Assembly: GCA_030685235.1 (NCBI GenBank)
Contig: MU839158.1
Coordinates: forward strand, 1 to 64,000
DNA: 64,000 nt
Reading direction: 5' to 3'
Source of the DNA: Copromyces sp. CBS 386.78
Lineage: Eukaryota; Ascomycota; Sordariomycetes; Sordariales; Sordariaceae
This document shows, piece by piece, positions 22,408-34,477 of this stretch (position 1 is the stretch's first letter; every line of letters starts with the position of its first letter). A program made the translations under genes and the position numbers. The notes beneath the pieces are model-generated. The model did not search any database, was not told the origin of the DNA, and was given only the letters and a program-made list of their open reading frames with translations.

Positions 22408-24172
22408 GATGAGGGAGAAGCCTCCTTGGCGTAAGCTCTGTTCTGGGTCTTGGTCGTAGTGGTGCTCAGATTGAACAGCTAGGTATGAACCGGAGTTCAG
22501 GTGGTTGATGAGGACTGCAATGGAGACTTGTTACCCGGGAGGTGTAAAGCTAGCAACGAGAAGGAAGGAACAAAGGGCCTGACGGCTTGAGTCGGCAAGT
22601 TGTCCAGATCGGGTGAAAGAGAGCAAAAGTAGTAGGTACCTAAAGAAAGTGCACTTCTATGGCGACTTGGTAGTAGTAAACAGAAAAGAGAAGAAGCATG
22701 TGGTAGAAAAGATCTTTCAATGTTTCATCTCACCACCACGGGAGCTATTCATCTGATGATCGATCCACGATAGCTTGTGCGTCGGACCAGCATTCTTCCT
22801 GACTCAGCATCGTCTTCCAAGTTCTGAGGGTATGACCTCGTGCCTTTGCCTCTTTTGGGACAATCTTGTCAAACGGCATTTCGCTGCGGCTCTCCACAAA
22901 GGTTGGGTGATCATGGAAGTTGCATCCTCGGATGGACCCACAACAATGAAGCTCACCCGGTCCAGCCGATTTCCTCCCACCAACCTGTGTTAGGTAGGAG
23001 AGGAGTTCCGTCACTGATTCAGCTCAGTTCTGATGCTAGCTTTGTGTCAATGTTCGCCGATCTTCTTTCTTTGAGATGATCCTTTCCATGAACAGCAGTT
23101 TGCGGGCTCTTTTTGAAGGTCCCTGTCGTGTGCTCGGATGGATTGTATAAGCCACTGACGGAGTCCCGGGAGTGGATGTCAACGACATCATAACTTGGAT
23201 CTCGAGAGACCGGGGTTGCCAGCCGAGCCACCTTGATGGCTCAAAGTGGGGAATTTCAGTGCACCAGTTGCACTACAAGAAATACCGTCACACCGTGAAC
23301 CATCTACACGGGCGTTCAAGTCAACAATAGGAAGCAATCGAGTTCTGTTTTGCAATAATAGAGATAATTCTGCTAACATATAATCCCATGAGAATCATCT
23401 TCATGTCTCAGAGTTTTTAAGAGCAGATATCTCGCTGTCCTCATGAATTTTCAATAGCAGGCAACCAAACTCACTGTGGCAGGGCACTTTGGCTATTTTG
23501 TACAGACGATACCCCAACCCCGCCCCCAGAAGAACATGGAACAGTCCCACGATCGTGTCTCTCAGCTGCCCCCAAGGTGCTTGGCGTATGGCTCGGTTCG
23601 CGGCAGGCCGATTCTCACGGCATTCTCACCACCCACAGTCACACAGCGCGCGGCGATCTCGCTGCAGCTTCGGAACCAAAAGGGTCGACAAGCGCGACCG
23701 GGCGGTGAGAGGTGGTCGATGATCTTAAAAGTTGGAGACGCACGAGCCATCTCAACTAATAAATGACTGCTCACCCGACGCTGATGCAGGGGCGTCCGGC
23801 AGCTGACTGAAATTCTGAATTCGAAGCGGAATGGAAACTGGATTTCACCACCTAACTTTTACCTAAAGGGCACCCTCTTGGCCCTCTTGGACACCCTTTC
23901 TACTAATAAGGAAACTAGGGTGCAAAGCCAATGACCGTCGCGATCTTTCACCACTCCACCGCTCATCTGGCCTCGCCAAGTCGCCAACTCGAGAACGTCG
24001 CAAGTCTCAGTCCATCTAGATATGCTACGGAGGCTAGCAAGGGACCGCTTCAACTTCTCAAACGTCTAGTCGCACCGTGTACCTGAGAGCCAATTGAAAT
24101 CCCCTGCCCCTAATTATGAAGCCCAAGGGACTTTTGGCGCCCGTCCATCTCCGTCCATCTCGTTGAAATAGC
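22408..24172. other. Divergent upstream region of the GH15 and transporter genes
   Basis: A 1.8-kb spacer between the divergent starts of the GH15 gene (minus) and the transporter gene (plus). The open frames are short and without motifs. Nothing else is recognisable. Confidence 0.45.
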
Positions 24173-26355
24173 ATGTCTCCTTCCACCAGAACAGGAACAC
24201 CACCGACGACCTCTTCTTCAGACAAAACCTCTGCCTCATCATCCCCATCACCAACCGGCGATAACACCCCACACGCCCTCCCAAGAACATCCTCAGCCCT
24301 TACAAGCGGCATCGGCACCGCAGACACAAGTGGACACGCGACACCCACAGTGTCTGCACGACGCCCAGGTACAGGGTCCTACAATCTCGACATCAGCGGA
24401 GAACAAGATCCACACGCTACCGTTGACACCGTCTCCGTCCCCGCGGTCCTCTCGACCCTTAAAAGTAAACAGCAATTCGATCTAGCGACATGTGCGGACG
24501 ACAACGCTGGTGATCACATATACGCAACGACAGACCAGAACTCGGACCCTTTCGATATCGAAATGGCTCCCATCAGCGGAGCAGGGGGCGGCCACCGGCG
24601 CCGGAGAAGCAGTCTTATGAATCCCGTTGGCGCATCGTCCAGCAGCAGACACCGATCTCCTCGGCCACGATCATCAGCAGGAAAGGGAATCGATTCGGAC
24701 GAGCCCAAGTTGGTTGGAGAGGATACGAGGGTCCAGGAAGTCGCGGGACGCCATGAAGGACTCAGCGATGACGACTTGACGGACGAGGACCTCCATATCG
24801 ACGAAGAGGCCGGCTTGACAGGAGCGGACAGACGAAGGAAGAGCCGCAAGAGGAGTCGCAACACCCGACTTGACCAGAGGATAGCGAGGGACAGGATCTG
24901 GGAGGCAGAGAAGCTGGAGGCGGACAGGGCGGTGTTTAAGAATGCTGTCATTAACGTGGGACTGATTCTCCTCTGGTACTTCTTTTCATTAAGCATATCC
25001 TTGGTAAGCAAACACCCGTTTCCTGCTTGATGTGAACAGACAGAGAGCTAACCGTGCCTTTTACTATCACCAGTATAACAAGTGGATGTTTGACCCACAG
25101 AAGCTCAATTTCCGATTCCCATTGTTTACGACCGCCACACACATGCTCGTGCAGTTCTCTCTGGCATCCATGGTTTTGTTCTTCTTTCCCTCGCTACGAC
25201 CAACAAATAAACACAAGTCGGACCTGGGACAGTCGAGGCATGATCCGGAACGGCCCGTCATGACCAAGTGGTTCTACCTTACCAGGATTGGTCCCTGCGG
25301 ATTGGCGACTGGCCTCGATATCGGCCTGGGCAATGCCTCGTTACAGTTTATCACCCTCACCTTTTACAGTAAGTTGCTCTGCCGAGGACTTTGTTTCACT
25401 CGTGCCACGACCGTAACCGTTGCTAACGACTATGACAGCCATGTGCAAATCCTCCTCGCTAGCCTTCGTCCTCCTCTTCGCCTTCCTCTTCCGCCTTGAA
25501 TCACCCACATGGCGCCTGGTAGCCATTATCGCAACCATGACCTTCGGCGTGGTGATGATGGTCGCGGGCGAGGTCGAGTTCAAACTAGGCGGCTTCCTCC
25601 TCGTCATCTCAGCCTCCTTCTTCTCCGGCTTCCGCTGGGGTCTCACCCAAATCCTGCTTCTCCGCAACCCAGCCACGTCCAACCCGTTCTCCAGCATCTT
25701 CTTCCTTGCGCCCGTCATGTTCCTCAGCCTGATGTCCATGGCCATTCCCGTCGAGGGGTTCTCGGCCTTGTTCGCCGGCCTGAAGATCATCGCCGACGAG
25801 CACGGCGTGCTTATAGCCCCGCTCCTCATCCTCTTCCCGGGCACCATCGCCTTCCTGATGACCGCGTCCGAGTTTGCTCTGCTGAAGCGCACCTCGGTCG
25901 TCACTCTGTCGATTGCAGGCATCTTCAAGGAGGCAGTGACTATTTCGGCCGCCGCCATCGTCTTTGGCGACACCATGACCGTCATCAACGTCATGGGCTT
26001 GCTCGTCACTCTGGCCGCCATTGCCACGTACAACTACCTCAAGATCTCCAAGATGCGGCAGGATGCGCAGAATAACGTTCACATGGCCCACATGGCCGGC
26101 GGCAGTGGCAGCGGGTCTTCGTCTTCTGCTTCTACCAGCCGCAGCGGAAGCAGGAGTGGAAGTGGCAGTGGAAGCAGCAGCAGTGAAAGAGACGGAGAGG
26201 GTGAGGATGTTGAGGACGAGGGTAGAGGCCTGCTTGATGGCGCTGTAGCGGAAACGCTGTTCGCTGCTGATGGGGATGCGATGAAGCGAAGCCCGGATTC
26301 GCCTGCTACGAGAGGGAGAGGGCGGTCGGCTGATCAGAGGCATAGGGCTGACTGA
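24173..26355 (+). CDS. TPT/EamA transporter, SLC35C2-like
   Basis: Three exons fit: 24173-25003, 25074-25368 and 25439-26355, encoding 680 residues. The first 250 are polar, Ser/Thr-rich and acidic, with a basic cluster RRRKSRKRSRNTRLDQRI just before the membrane domain. About ten transmembrane helices follow, beginning VINVGLILLWYFFSLSISLYNKWM. This is the N-x-G-x-x-x-x-WY..SxxYNKW signature of triose-phosphate-translocator-type nucleotide-sugar transporters. Further signatures are GLATGLDIGLGNASLQFITLT, then SGFRWGLTQILL and SVVTLSIAGIFKEAVTI. The C-terminus is a long Ser/Gly-rich cytosolic tail. The best fit is the SLC35C2 group of Golgi/ER transporters, found as single-copy orthologues in fungi; the substrate is unknown. 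Confidence 0.88.
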
Positions 26356-27246
26356 TTTTTCTTTACTGCTCCTGTTATTTTATTCTCGGGTTTCTCTTGT
26401 TATTACCGGTGCTGGCATCTATCTCATTGGGGTTCTGGTAAATTATCTAATTACTACCTACACACACCGATCTGCGCATACAAATATCAGGATTGTTTCA
26501 TTTGTCAACATCTATTAAATGGCTTCGGTTTTAGTCTTGCTGCGTATGGACTTCAGGAGTCAAGCATTCGTTTATTTGATCGAGAAGCGATACCCATGAT
26601 GTACTTGTATGTTAATCATTAATAATGGAACACTGCGCCGATAATTTGAAGAACGTCATAAAGTTATAAAGCGACACATGAAAACCAACCCCTCGACCAG
26701 GTCGTGTATTTCACTAGAGATGTGCTCTTGGTGGAATAACTAAAGGTGGTTAACTGTGTTTATTAACCTGCCTGTTCCATGTCATATATAATAACAAAAT
26801 GTAATCTGCTAACTGATGCCCTCTCATCCATCCATTCCTCCGTCCTGGGTATAAAAGTCCATGCTTTTTTCCTTGCCACAAGCTGATACTGCCCCGTAGC
26901 AGGACAAAAATACAACGCAAACCACCTCCCCCACCAGATATTTTGTTTCTGTGCTTTCGTCTGAATATCCAGAACGCCATCGCTATGCTCTTTTTGAAAA
27001 CCGCTAAAACCCAACAGAAACGGAAGATCTCGAATTTCGCCTTCACCCTTTCCACTTTCCACTCCGACCCCAGCGTGAAATCCTTCTCTGCTGGCCCCTA
27101 CCGCAACATACGTCAACAGTCCACCGGCCGGCGTTCGCCTGCCGCCTTATAATGTCCGGCACCGATAAGCCGGGCGGACCTCCAGGTCCCCCCAGCTCAG
27201 GCAACAGCCCAAGCCCAGCTAAACCTCAGAACCCCAAAGTACTCGC
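26356..27246. other. Tail-to-tail spacer
   Basis: Lies between the stops of the transporter gene and the TAF3-like gene. AT-rich 3' flanks; no gene seen. Confidence 0.5.
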
Positions 27247-28017
27247 TCATTCCAATTCCATAATATCGCCTATGCTCTGGTCACCAATCGAGCTAAGCCC
27301 GGAGCTTGGCGGGCGCGAATCTTCCCTGTCGCCGTTCATGACCTCCGACTTTTCAAGGGGTGGTGGTGTTGTCGGTCGTCGCGCGGCTTCCTTCATTTTC
27401 TCCTCCCATACCGAGATGCTGTGGTATTTTCCGCCTTCCACTTCGACGTGGCCGTGTTCGATGCATTTGCCGAGGAGCGACCCGGTGTAGCGCGAGTCGT
27501 CGTCGTTTTTGCTGTGTTTTAGTTTGAGAGCTATAGCCAAGAGCTTTTGTTAGCCGACCTGATCTGGCTGGTCGTATATAGAACACGGACAGAGCGTAAG
27601 CATAAACTCACCATTGAGATAATCAGTCGCCTCGTCACTACCGTCAAGCGCTATCCTCTTAATCTCCCTGTTAACCGGACCCGCCGCCCACGCAACGAAC
27701 GCGTCCACTCCCCGGGTGTCTTCCACGCCGTTGTACATCTGTTCCAGTTCCGACTTCTCGGGCAGCAGAGCGCCGATCTGCTGCAGAGCCATGCGCACGT
27801 CGACTATTGTTGGTACCAGCTCGCCCGTCTGGGACTCTTCGTTGTTGTGGGCGGCGAAGGCGGCTGTGAGGCGACAGAGCGCGTCCAGGTAGCGGGCGGC
27901 AATGTCCGTTACAGAGTCGAGCACTGAGGTGCGCGCGCCGTGGTAGCCGGCTGCGCGGAGGATCTGGAGGATCGAGGGCCGCAGGAGGGCATGGTAGAGG
28001 TATGGTGGGGGCGTCAT
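27247..28017 (-). CDS. taf3: TFIID subunit with Bromo_TP histone fold, probably TAF3
   Basis: Two exons fit: 28017-27612 and 27530-27247, encoding 229 residues. The N-terminus is a histone-fold domain of the bromodomain-associated (Bromo_TP) type, residues 5-85: LLRPSILQILRAAGYHGAR, then SVLDSVTDIAARYLDALC and TIVDVRMALQQIGALLP. This layout is typical of fungal TAF3 (yeast Taf47), which pairs with TAF10 in TFIID. The next block, GVDAFVAWAAGPVNREIKRI, also recurs in fungal TAF3. There is no PHD finger, as expected outside animals. TAF8 has a related fold and is the main alternative. The gene is divergent from a second TFIID subunit, TAF7, which starts at 29494. Confidence 0.7.
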
Positions 28018-29493
28018 GTTGGCGAAAGGGACTCGGGTTCAGCTAGATAGGGTGTTGAGGAAGGCGTCGCGTTGCTCCGGTAATGTCGTTATGGAATGTT
28101 CTCGTTCTACGAAAGCCCCCCGGGCTGGTTGGAGGTAATGGTAATCGAAGAGGTAGGTGAATGGGCGCGCTCGAGATCTACCATCCGCGTCCTGGTCTCG
28201 TGCACTTGTTTCTCGTTGTCAAGTTTTGCGATTGTCGATGCAGTGGGGTGGGTTGGCAGTAACAATTTAGAGGCTGATCTCCTAGGTATACCAGGAAGAT
28301 AACTTGGGCAGAACCGTGGGGATAGCAACGCGTTGCTGGTGAAGGATGGAAATTGGTTTCCAATTCAATGGCGACGAGGCGGATTCCGTATCGGGTCTCG
28401 TTGCGAGGGAGTGCGGCAGGCAGCTCTAGTGGGGCGGCTCGGCGGGTATCGTTACGGTTCTTGGCACCGTCTCTTCAAAGCTCGCCAGAGGTGAAACTCA
28501 CTGTGTAACCTGGACGAGCACAAGATAACTAATCTGTGCCAAGAGAATTTTGTCATTGAGAGCACTGTTGACAATACTTAGGAAAAAGAAGGATGGGATG
28601 AAAGGTAAAATCGAAGAGCGAGTGTCCGAAGCTCTTGGCAAGTAAAACTGAGGGGGCATTAGCTCCACACTGTCACAGTCGTGGTGTTTATTCAAACAAG
28701 AAGCTGAATAATACCATGGAGGCATATAAACCTCAGTGACAATCGCAAGCCTTCCTCTTCTTCTTCCCACCTGGGCCGAGGGCTTGGAAAAAGTGAAATA
28801 TTGTTCAAAAGAGCACATGCCAACTCGAAGTCTACACTACAGGAAGTTCTGGAACAGTTGAACACTCCATCCTAACAGCACGTTCCTATTCAGGTTGTAC
28901 CCCACCTGCCGCTGAGGAGCCAGTGGAGTCTCAAAGCCAAGCTCCGATTTGGACCGTGCGACCTACCACGGACCTTTAGCCAAACGGGCCCACCCACTTT
29001 AACATTTCGCTGACCTTCGTTGCATCATTTCCACTTTCAGAACGCGCTTGTCGCAACAGCGGCTTTGATAGCTACATTGGAAGCGCGCCTCACCTTCCTC
29101 CAGTCCTTCCCACCAAGAAACCTTCCCCTCGCGCCCACCAAGAGAGCCAGAGAGCGCATCTTGGACCTCACTCAGTTCATATCGACCGGCAGCAACAAAG
29201 GGGCAGCGCGCCTGTCCGTCGTCAATTCGCCCTCGCCAACCCTCCACGGCTCCATCACTGTTCAGTCACGACCGGCCGTCCATTCTCAAGACCCAATCTC
29301 GCCCCGGTGCCTCCCGCCCAATTCGACGCCGATCATCCGTACTCTGACAATAGCGACTTAGTATCTTCTCCCAGTGGTCAAAAGATCATTCGCTTTATTT
29401 CTCAACGTTCCCAGCGTCGCATGACCTCAAGACGCCGCTGCAAAGCACCGAACCCGATCACCAGAGCGCCTCGCGCAACGACAAACAGCAAAC
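28018..29493. promoter_or_regulatory. Shared upstream region of taf3 and taf7
   Basis: A 1.5-kb spacer between two divergently transcribed TFIID subunit genes. The short open frames have no motifs. A C/T-rich stretch near 29090-29130 may belong to the taf7 leader. Promoter function is inferred from orientation only. Confidence 0.4.
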
Positions 29494-31179
29494 ATGGACC
29501 CACCAGGGCCAGTCAAGCGGACTTTGACGCTCAAAATCAACACTCAATCCAATGGCTCGTCTCAAGCAGTCAGGACGGTATCACCGGCAGTTACACCTGG
29601 TCCTGGCCATAACCTCTCTGTCGCCTCGCCACCTCCTCAGACACCGGGGGGCTCGCAGGGCCCTCGCAAGATCAAGCTCAACGTCAAGGGCACATCCTCA
29701 CAACCACCAACGCCAGCCGGACCGAGACCGCCGTCGATTTCCAATACTTCATCCCAGCCGACACTGCCACGGATATCAACAGGTAGCTCTGCTGCTCCCA
29801 ACATCTTCATGAGCAAGCCCAAGACGGCAAACAAAGTCTTTTTGAACGCGGCGACGAGAAAGAGACCAAGGGAAGAGAGCGAGGCGGAGGATGGTCCGAC
29901 AGCGAATGGGATTGGCGGATCGCCAAGGCCCAAGAAGATCACGATCAAGGCACCTTCGGCCACAACACCGATGCAAACTCCGGCGCTGGCTACCAAGGTT
30001 CGCTTAAAACCGCAGGGCAGGATACCAACGCGACCGCTAGGCGAGGGTTACGATTCGGAGGCCGATGATAGGGAAGTCGATCCTGTGATAGAAGAGCAGT
30101 TGATCCTCCGTATGATGCCTGGCGACCATTGTGACTATCTCCGGAAAGCCGTAGCAGAACGGAAAGTGGGTGTTCCTAAACATCAGGGTGGTGCCGATGT
30201 TACAATGAAGTTTCTGGATGATGAAGGACGGCGAGTAATGTTTGTCATTCAAGGGCAACCATATGCCGCCATTCTGGTCGATCTACCTACGATCACGGAG
30301 GGCATGAAGACATGGGATAAGAAGGCCATGGTCAAGTCAGCCGACATTTGCCAGATGATCCTCGTTTATGCTAAGGTCAAAGACGAGGCAGAAGCCAAGG
30401 CGGTTCCTTTACCAAAGGCTGTCGAGCATGGCCACAGATGGCCCCATGGTATCACCCCGCCGATGCACGATGCGCGAAACCGGAGGTTCAGGAAGCGGCT
30501 TAGCAAGCTAGAAATCCAGAACAAGGAACAAGAGGTCGAGCGGTTGCTGGCAGCAGACAGAGAAGCCCTCAGCTCCAGGTACGAGCTTGTGGCAGAGGGC
30601 GGGCAAGGAAATACTGCTGCGCCCGAGTCCGATCACGAGTACGGGGACGAGGACGGTGGCATGGGAGGCGACGAGGACCAACAAGATTACTTTGGGGACG
30701 CTCAACACCGCCAAGACGACGACAACCTCTTCGACGATCTCGAGGCAGAATTCGAAAATGCGGCAGATACGCCCGCCGAAGCAATGGACGCCATGGACTT
30801 TGGCGCTGCTACACCCACGGCGTTGGGCGGCGGCATGGATCTTCCCACGCCCGCTACCGCCAACACGGGTACGCCCACCGCTGCACAAACCGAGGAGAGC
30901 GCGGCCGAGGCAGTCAGCGAGGAAGACGAGTCCGATGAAGACGACGACGATGATGAGGGTGACATGGACGATGACGGCGACGAAGAGCGCCATGACGAGG
31001 TGGCGGGAGTCAAGGCTGAGATTGCCACCCTGAGGAAGCAGCTGGCCTCGTACGAGGAGCAGTTGTCCAAGGCAACGAGCATTATCATGAAGAAACGTCT
31101 GGAGGGTAGCATCAAGAACATCAAGTCGGAGATCAAGCTGAAGCAGTCGTCAATTGGTGAGGTGTCCGAGGAAGACTGA
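29494..31179 (+). CDS. taf7: TFIID subunit TAF7 (TAFII55 family)
   Basis: Single-exon gene for 561 residues. It starts with MDPPGPVKRTLTLKI and a Ser/Pro/Thr-rich region containing short basic motifs (RKIKLNVKG, KKITIKAPS, KVRLKP). The TAFII55 N-terminal domain follows at about residues 190-350: GYDSEADDREVDPVIEEQ, then LILRMMPGDHCDYLRKAV, the VMFVIQGQPYAAILVDLPTI block and HRWPHGITPPMHDARNRRFR. The C-terminal third is strongly acidic and ends in a predicted coiled coil (AEIATLRKQLASYEEQLSKA). TAF7 binds TAF1 in TFIID and restrains its activity; fungal members are longer than animal TAF7 because of the acidic tail. Its divergent partner is the TAF3-like gene. Confidence 0.94.
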   Translation: MDPPGPVKRTLTLKINTQSNGSSQAVRTVSPAVTPGPGHNLSVASPPPQTPGGSQGPRKIKLNVKGTSSQPPTPAGPRPPSISNTSSQPTLPRISTGSSAAPNIFMSKPKTANKVFLNAATRKRPREESEAEDGPTANGIGGSPRPKKITIKAPSATTPMQTPALATKVRLKPQGRIPTRPLGEGYDSEADDREVDPVIEEQLILRMMPGDHCDYLRKAVAERKVGVPKHQGGADVTMKFLDDEGRRVMFVIQGQPYAAILVDLPTITEGMKTWDKKAMVKSADICQMILVYAKVKDEAEAKAVPLPKAVEHGHRWPHGITPPMHDARNRRFRKRLSKLEIQNKEQEVERLLAADREALSSRYELVAEGGQGNTAAPESDHEYGDEDGGMGGDEDQQDYFGDAQHRQDDDNLFDDLEAEFENAADTPAEAMDAMDFGAATPTALGGGMDLPTPATANTGTPTAAQTEESAAEAVSEEDESDEDDDDDEGDMDDDGDEERHDEVAGVKAEIATLRKQLASYEEQLSKATSIIMKKRLEGSIKNIKSEIKLKQSSIGEVSEED

Positions 31180-31880
31180 CGGGGATAAGCTAAGCTGTGC
31201 TGTTATGGGCCTGGAGAATTTGCCTATCTAGAAAGGATTATCGTACGGCTATATCATATCATACTAGACATAACGAGTTTAGAATGCCCAGCGAACGGCA
31301 CGAGAAAGACATAGCATTTGTTAGGCAGTATGTTTACGGATGCTTGGGGAGCAGTCACATGAGAAATAGAATGACGAATCGTCCCACTTTGACTTTGCCC
31401 TTTTTTGATAATTTCCTCGCCCATTTTCCCTTATCACATTGTATTTGTACAGTATCGATTTTGAGTCGAACCACAGAGGATGTGGCTCTCTGCCTGTCCA
31501 CTCCAGACGGCCGTCTAAGCCCCTCCACCGTCCCAAAGCCGTATATAGTTTTCTTACACTCGACATTCTTTTCCCTTGTCCATGTCCGTCTCCGTGCCAG
31601 GAATCCGTTCTTTGATGGTTGGATATTAGTACACACAAGAGCCCACCGCACCAACTCGGCTTCTGCAGCTGCTGCTCTGGCTGCTGCTCTTGTTGTCCCT
31701 CCTCCTCTCTTTCTCCCTGTTCTTCTCTCCCTTCTTCCTCCTCGCCCCCATCCCCCTCTTGTTCCCCTTCCTTTGCCTTCAGTCCAGGCCCCTTCTCTTG
31801 CTCTTGGCCTCTCAAAGCGCCATCTGCACCAGCACCACCACCAGAACCAGAACCAGAACCCCTTAACCCCCATACACACC
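31180..31880. other. Tail-to-tail spacer with C/T-rich tract
   Basis: Lies between the stops of taf7 and mL54. From about 31660 to 31870 one strand is strongly C/T-rich and then CAC/AGAACC-rich, so it is low complexity and yields spurious Ser/Pro open frames. No gene. Confidence 0.5.
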
Positions 31881-32645
31881 TTACATAGCCTTGAGGTAGT
31901 TAGTCTCCTTAATCTTGGCCTTGCGCTCCTTGCGCATCGCCTTGCGCAGCTCCTCCCGCTTCTCGTCCGCCAGCACCGCGTCCTGCACGCCGCCGTTGAC
32001 AGCTCCGGGAAGGTTGACCGACTGCTTCTGTAGCGGGATCTTGGGCGCCAGGGCCTCGAGGTCGCCCGAGGCCATGAGCTTGGCTTCGAGGGTGCGCGCG
32101 CGCTTCATGGCTAGGCGTCGCTGTTTCTTGGATTTGGCTGTTGAAGGGGGAATGAAGGGTTAGTTTTGGGTTGGTCAAGAGCGGGGCAGATGTGGAATGG
32201 TGGTGATGGGGGAAATAGGAAGGGGAAAAGACATACAGAACTCATCGCCAGCATCCGCATCAACAGCATCGTCCGTCTTCTTCTGCACCTCTAAGCACCT
32301 CCAGAGCCACTCCGGGTACTCCTCATCTGGCAGCGCCACGGGATCGTTCTTGTTCTTGAAGTAGTTGAGTCCGTTAAGCTTGGTGCCTGCCGGGCAAGAC
32401 GAGATCGATAGCTTGGGTTCCTCTGCCGCAGGCCCTCCTGGTACTGGTGCGAGGCCGGCCTCGGCTGCTGATGTGGAACTTGCTGCTGCTGGTGCGGCGG
32501 CGGCGGGGGTCGCTGCGGGAGGAGTGCGCACGCTGAAGGTGGTGCTGAAGGTGGCGCGCGAAGAGACGGCAATCATGGGCCTGGTGACGGCGGCGGCAGG
32601 GCTGGCGAAGCCGGAAGCCCGGCGCAAACACGTTCGGCAGATCAT
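31881..32645 (-). CDS. mrpl37: Mitochondrial large-subunit ribosomal protein mL54
   Basis: Two exons fit: 32645-32237 and 32137-31881, encoding 221 residues. An Arg/Ala/Ser-rich N-terminus (MICRTCLRRASG and onward) reads as a mitochondrial targeting sequence. The conserved mL54 core (yeast Mrpl37) follows: ISSCPAGTKLNGLNYFKNK, then DPVALPDEEYPEWLWRCLE, the segment by which mL54 packs on 21S-type rRNA. The C-terminal region is helical and basic. The next gene upstream on the same strand, a complex I subunit, is also mitochondrial. Confidence 0.9.
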
Positions 32646-33379
32646 GGCGATTTTTTTTTGTCCGGGGGGAGATTCGGAGTATGTAGGTGGGAATTGTCGG
32701 CGGTTCGGCGCCGGGGAAACAACACCAAAGACGGGATCGGATCGGTGGGCGGCGGACGACTCGCTCACTTTCACGGATGCGGGATGTAAAAAAGGGAAGG
32801 CGCCGGCCGGAGTGGCTTTCGCTCGGCCTGGGGGAGACGGACACGGGATGCGCGCAACGAATTGGAGGGGTGGGACGCGAGCTAAAAATTTCTACGGCGG
32901 GTGAAAAGTACCACTTGGGCAGTCCTGATATTGGACAGGACCGCTGCAGCAGGGTTCAGGCCAGAGCTGTCACAAGCACTTCATGTATGGTCCAGACCTG
33001 CGAAGCTGTACAGACAACGTATCTGCTAAAAAATCAAAATTGAGGCCAAATTGAGTCCTGTTATTCCTCTAGTCCTCCCGTGTGTTCTGTTGTTGCCGAG
33101 TTCTGTTGTGGTGTAATTATTTACATGCCCTGCTCTCGTAGTCTCATAAAAGGGCCCGAGCACTGATCTGGGGGTTGCTGAGGCCGGATGTCTGAAAGGG
33201 TGGTCCGCGATGTTATGGGGCCCCCTTCCTGATTCGACACCATGACTGACTCGCTCGCTCTCCGACTTCTCGAGCGCACTGCCCTGCAAAACTCTCGCAG
33301 CCCATGATCATTTCAGCCCCAAATCAGACTCCAGTTTGTACCCTCCGGTCCCGTTCTCAGAATGCTGGTGGTGGGGAAA
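32646..33379. other. Spacer between two mitochondrial genes
   Basis: Upstream region of mL54 and 3' flank of the complex I gene. Open frames on either strand lack motifs. No gene supported. Confidence 0.5.
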
Positions 33380-33824
33380 TCATTGCTTTGGCTGGTTCGC
33401 GAAATGGTTCTGCTGCTCGAAAAGATAGCCCTGGACACGGTTTTCGGAGAGTAGCTGGAGGTAACGTTCTGCGCCAGAGTAACAGAGTCAGCAAGAGAAG
33501 GAAAAGCACCACGGCATGGTTGATCGCATGCAATTGCTGAATGGTTCTGCCCCCAAAGAAAAAGAACCACCGGAGGATGCGAAGCACTCTGTACCCACCT
33601 CTCAGATGTCCGCACTTCTCCAGATGGTTCACGCCCTCCCTGTAGTAGCACTTGGACAGCTCCTCCCGCACCAGACGACCCATCATAACTCGGACCCATT
33701 GCTCGCGGATGATGGCATCCTGGGCCTGCTTCACGCGCTTCGGATCATCGTAGTCGACGCCGTCGAAGGTGGGCGGGACGGTGGGCTTCTTGGCCAGAAA
33801 GGCCGCCGATTCGGGAGTAGGCAT
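33380..33824 (-). CDS. Complex I accessory subunit, PDSW/NDUFB10-like (12 kDa)
   Basis: Two exons fit: 33824-33599 and 33468-33380, encoding 104 residues of about 12 kDa. The sequence runs MPTPESAAFLAKKPTVPPTF, DGVDYDDPKRVKQAQDAIIR, REELSKCYYREGVNHLEKCG and RYLQLLSENRVQGYLFEQQN. This is the fungal 12-kDa NADH:ubiquinone oxidoreductase subunit related to mammalian PDSW/NDUFB10, a membrane-arm accessory protein on the intermembrane-space side. The two cysteines in KCYYREGVNHLEKC match the cysteines that form disulfides in the family. The intron splits the codon after HLR. Transcribed in the same direction as mL54, 0.7 kb away. Confidence 0.85.
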
Positions 33825-34477
33825 TTCTGCTGGATATGGGCGACTCGCAAGGGAAGGCCGGAAGCACGGTTGTCGTCAATTAAGTATGTAGAGAAAGGGA
33901 CGCAGCTTATCGTCCTAATGGTTCGTCTTCGTCGATGATGATGCCCGTTGCAACCAACACGGGCGCATCTCCAAGCTGCAAGCCGTGCCCCGGTCGTATG
34001 GTGGCTCGAGCTTTTTACGGGGTGGGGTGAACACCTGGGAAACCAGGCAGGCAGGGGCGCGCTAGCCCAAAAATGGTTCGTCTCTTGCACCATGCCGTGA
34101 AGTTGCAATTGACTGGGGTTGTGGGCCGTGGCAGGCATGGGAATTTTCACAACACCCACCACCGCGGCCACCGCCTTCGCGTAGGTAACCTCCACCCTCC
34201 CCACTGCCCGCCCCAAGGTCCCCTGCCCCACTGAAAAAGTCCCATATCAAACCTGATAACAATTTTTTCTGCCAGAGCCCAGGTTGATCAGCCAGAGATT
34301 TTTCACGGTACCCGCCACCCTCTGCTCCCCCATATAAACAGCAGCCTTCCCTCTGAACTTTCTTTTCCTCGAAGCGCATCCTTTCTCTCATTCATCATCT
34401 TCATCCTTCCTTCTCCTTCAATACCCATTAGCGGAATTCATCAATTCATCACTTCACTTCACACAACAACCGCTATC
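33825..34477. promoter_or_regulatory. Divergent spacer upstream of gar2 and the complex I gene
   Basis: A 0.65-kb spacer. C/T-rich sequence with CTTC/CATC runs at 34380-34470 precedes the gar2 ATG, a pyrimidine-rich leader as is common for highly expressed fungal genes. No coding sequence seen. Confidence 0.4.

Noticed and set aside
25341..26343. Two long minus-strand frames under the transporter gene
   Set aside because: Antisense shadows; the plus strand encodes a clear membrane transporter.
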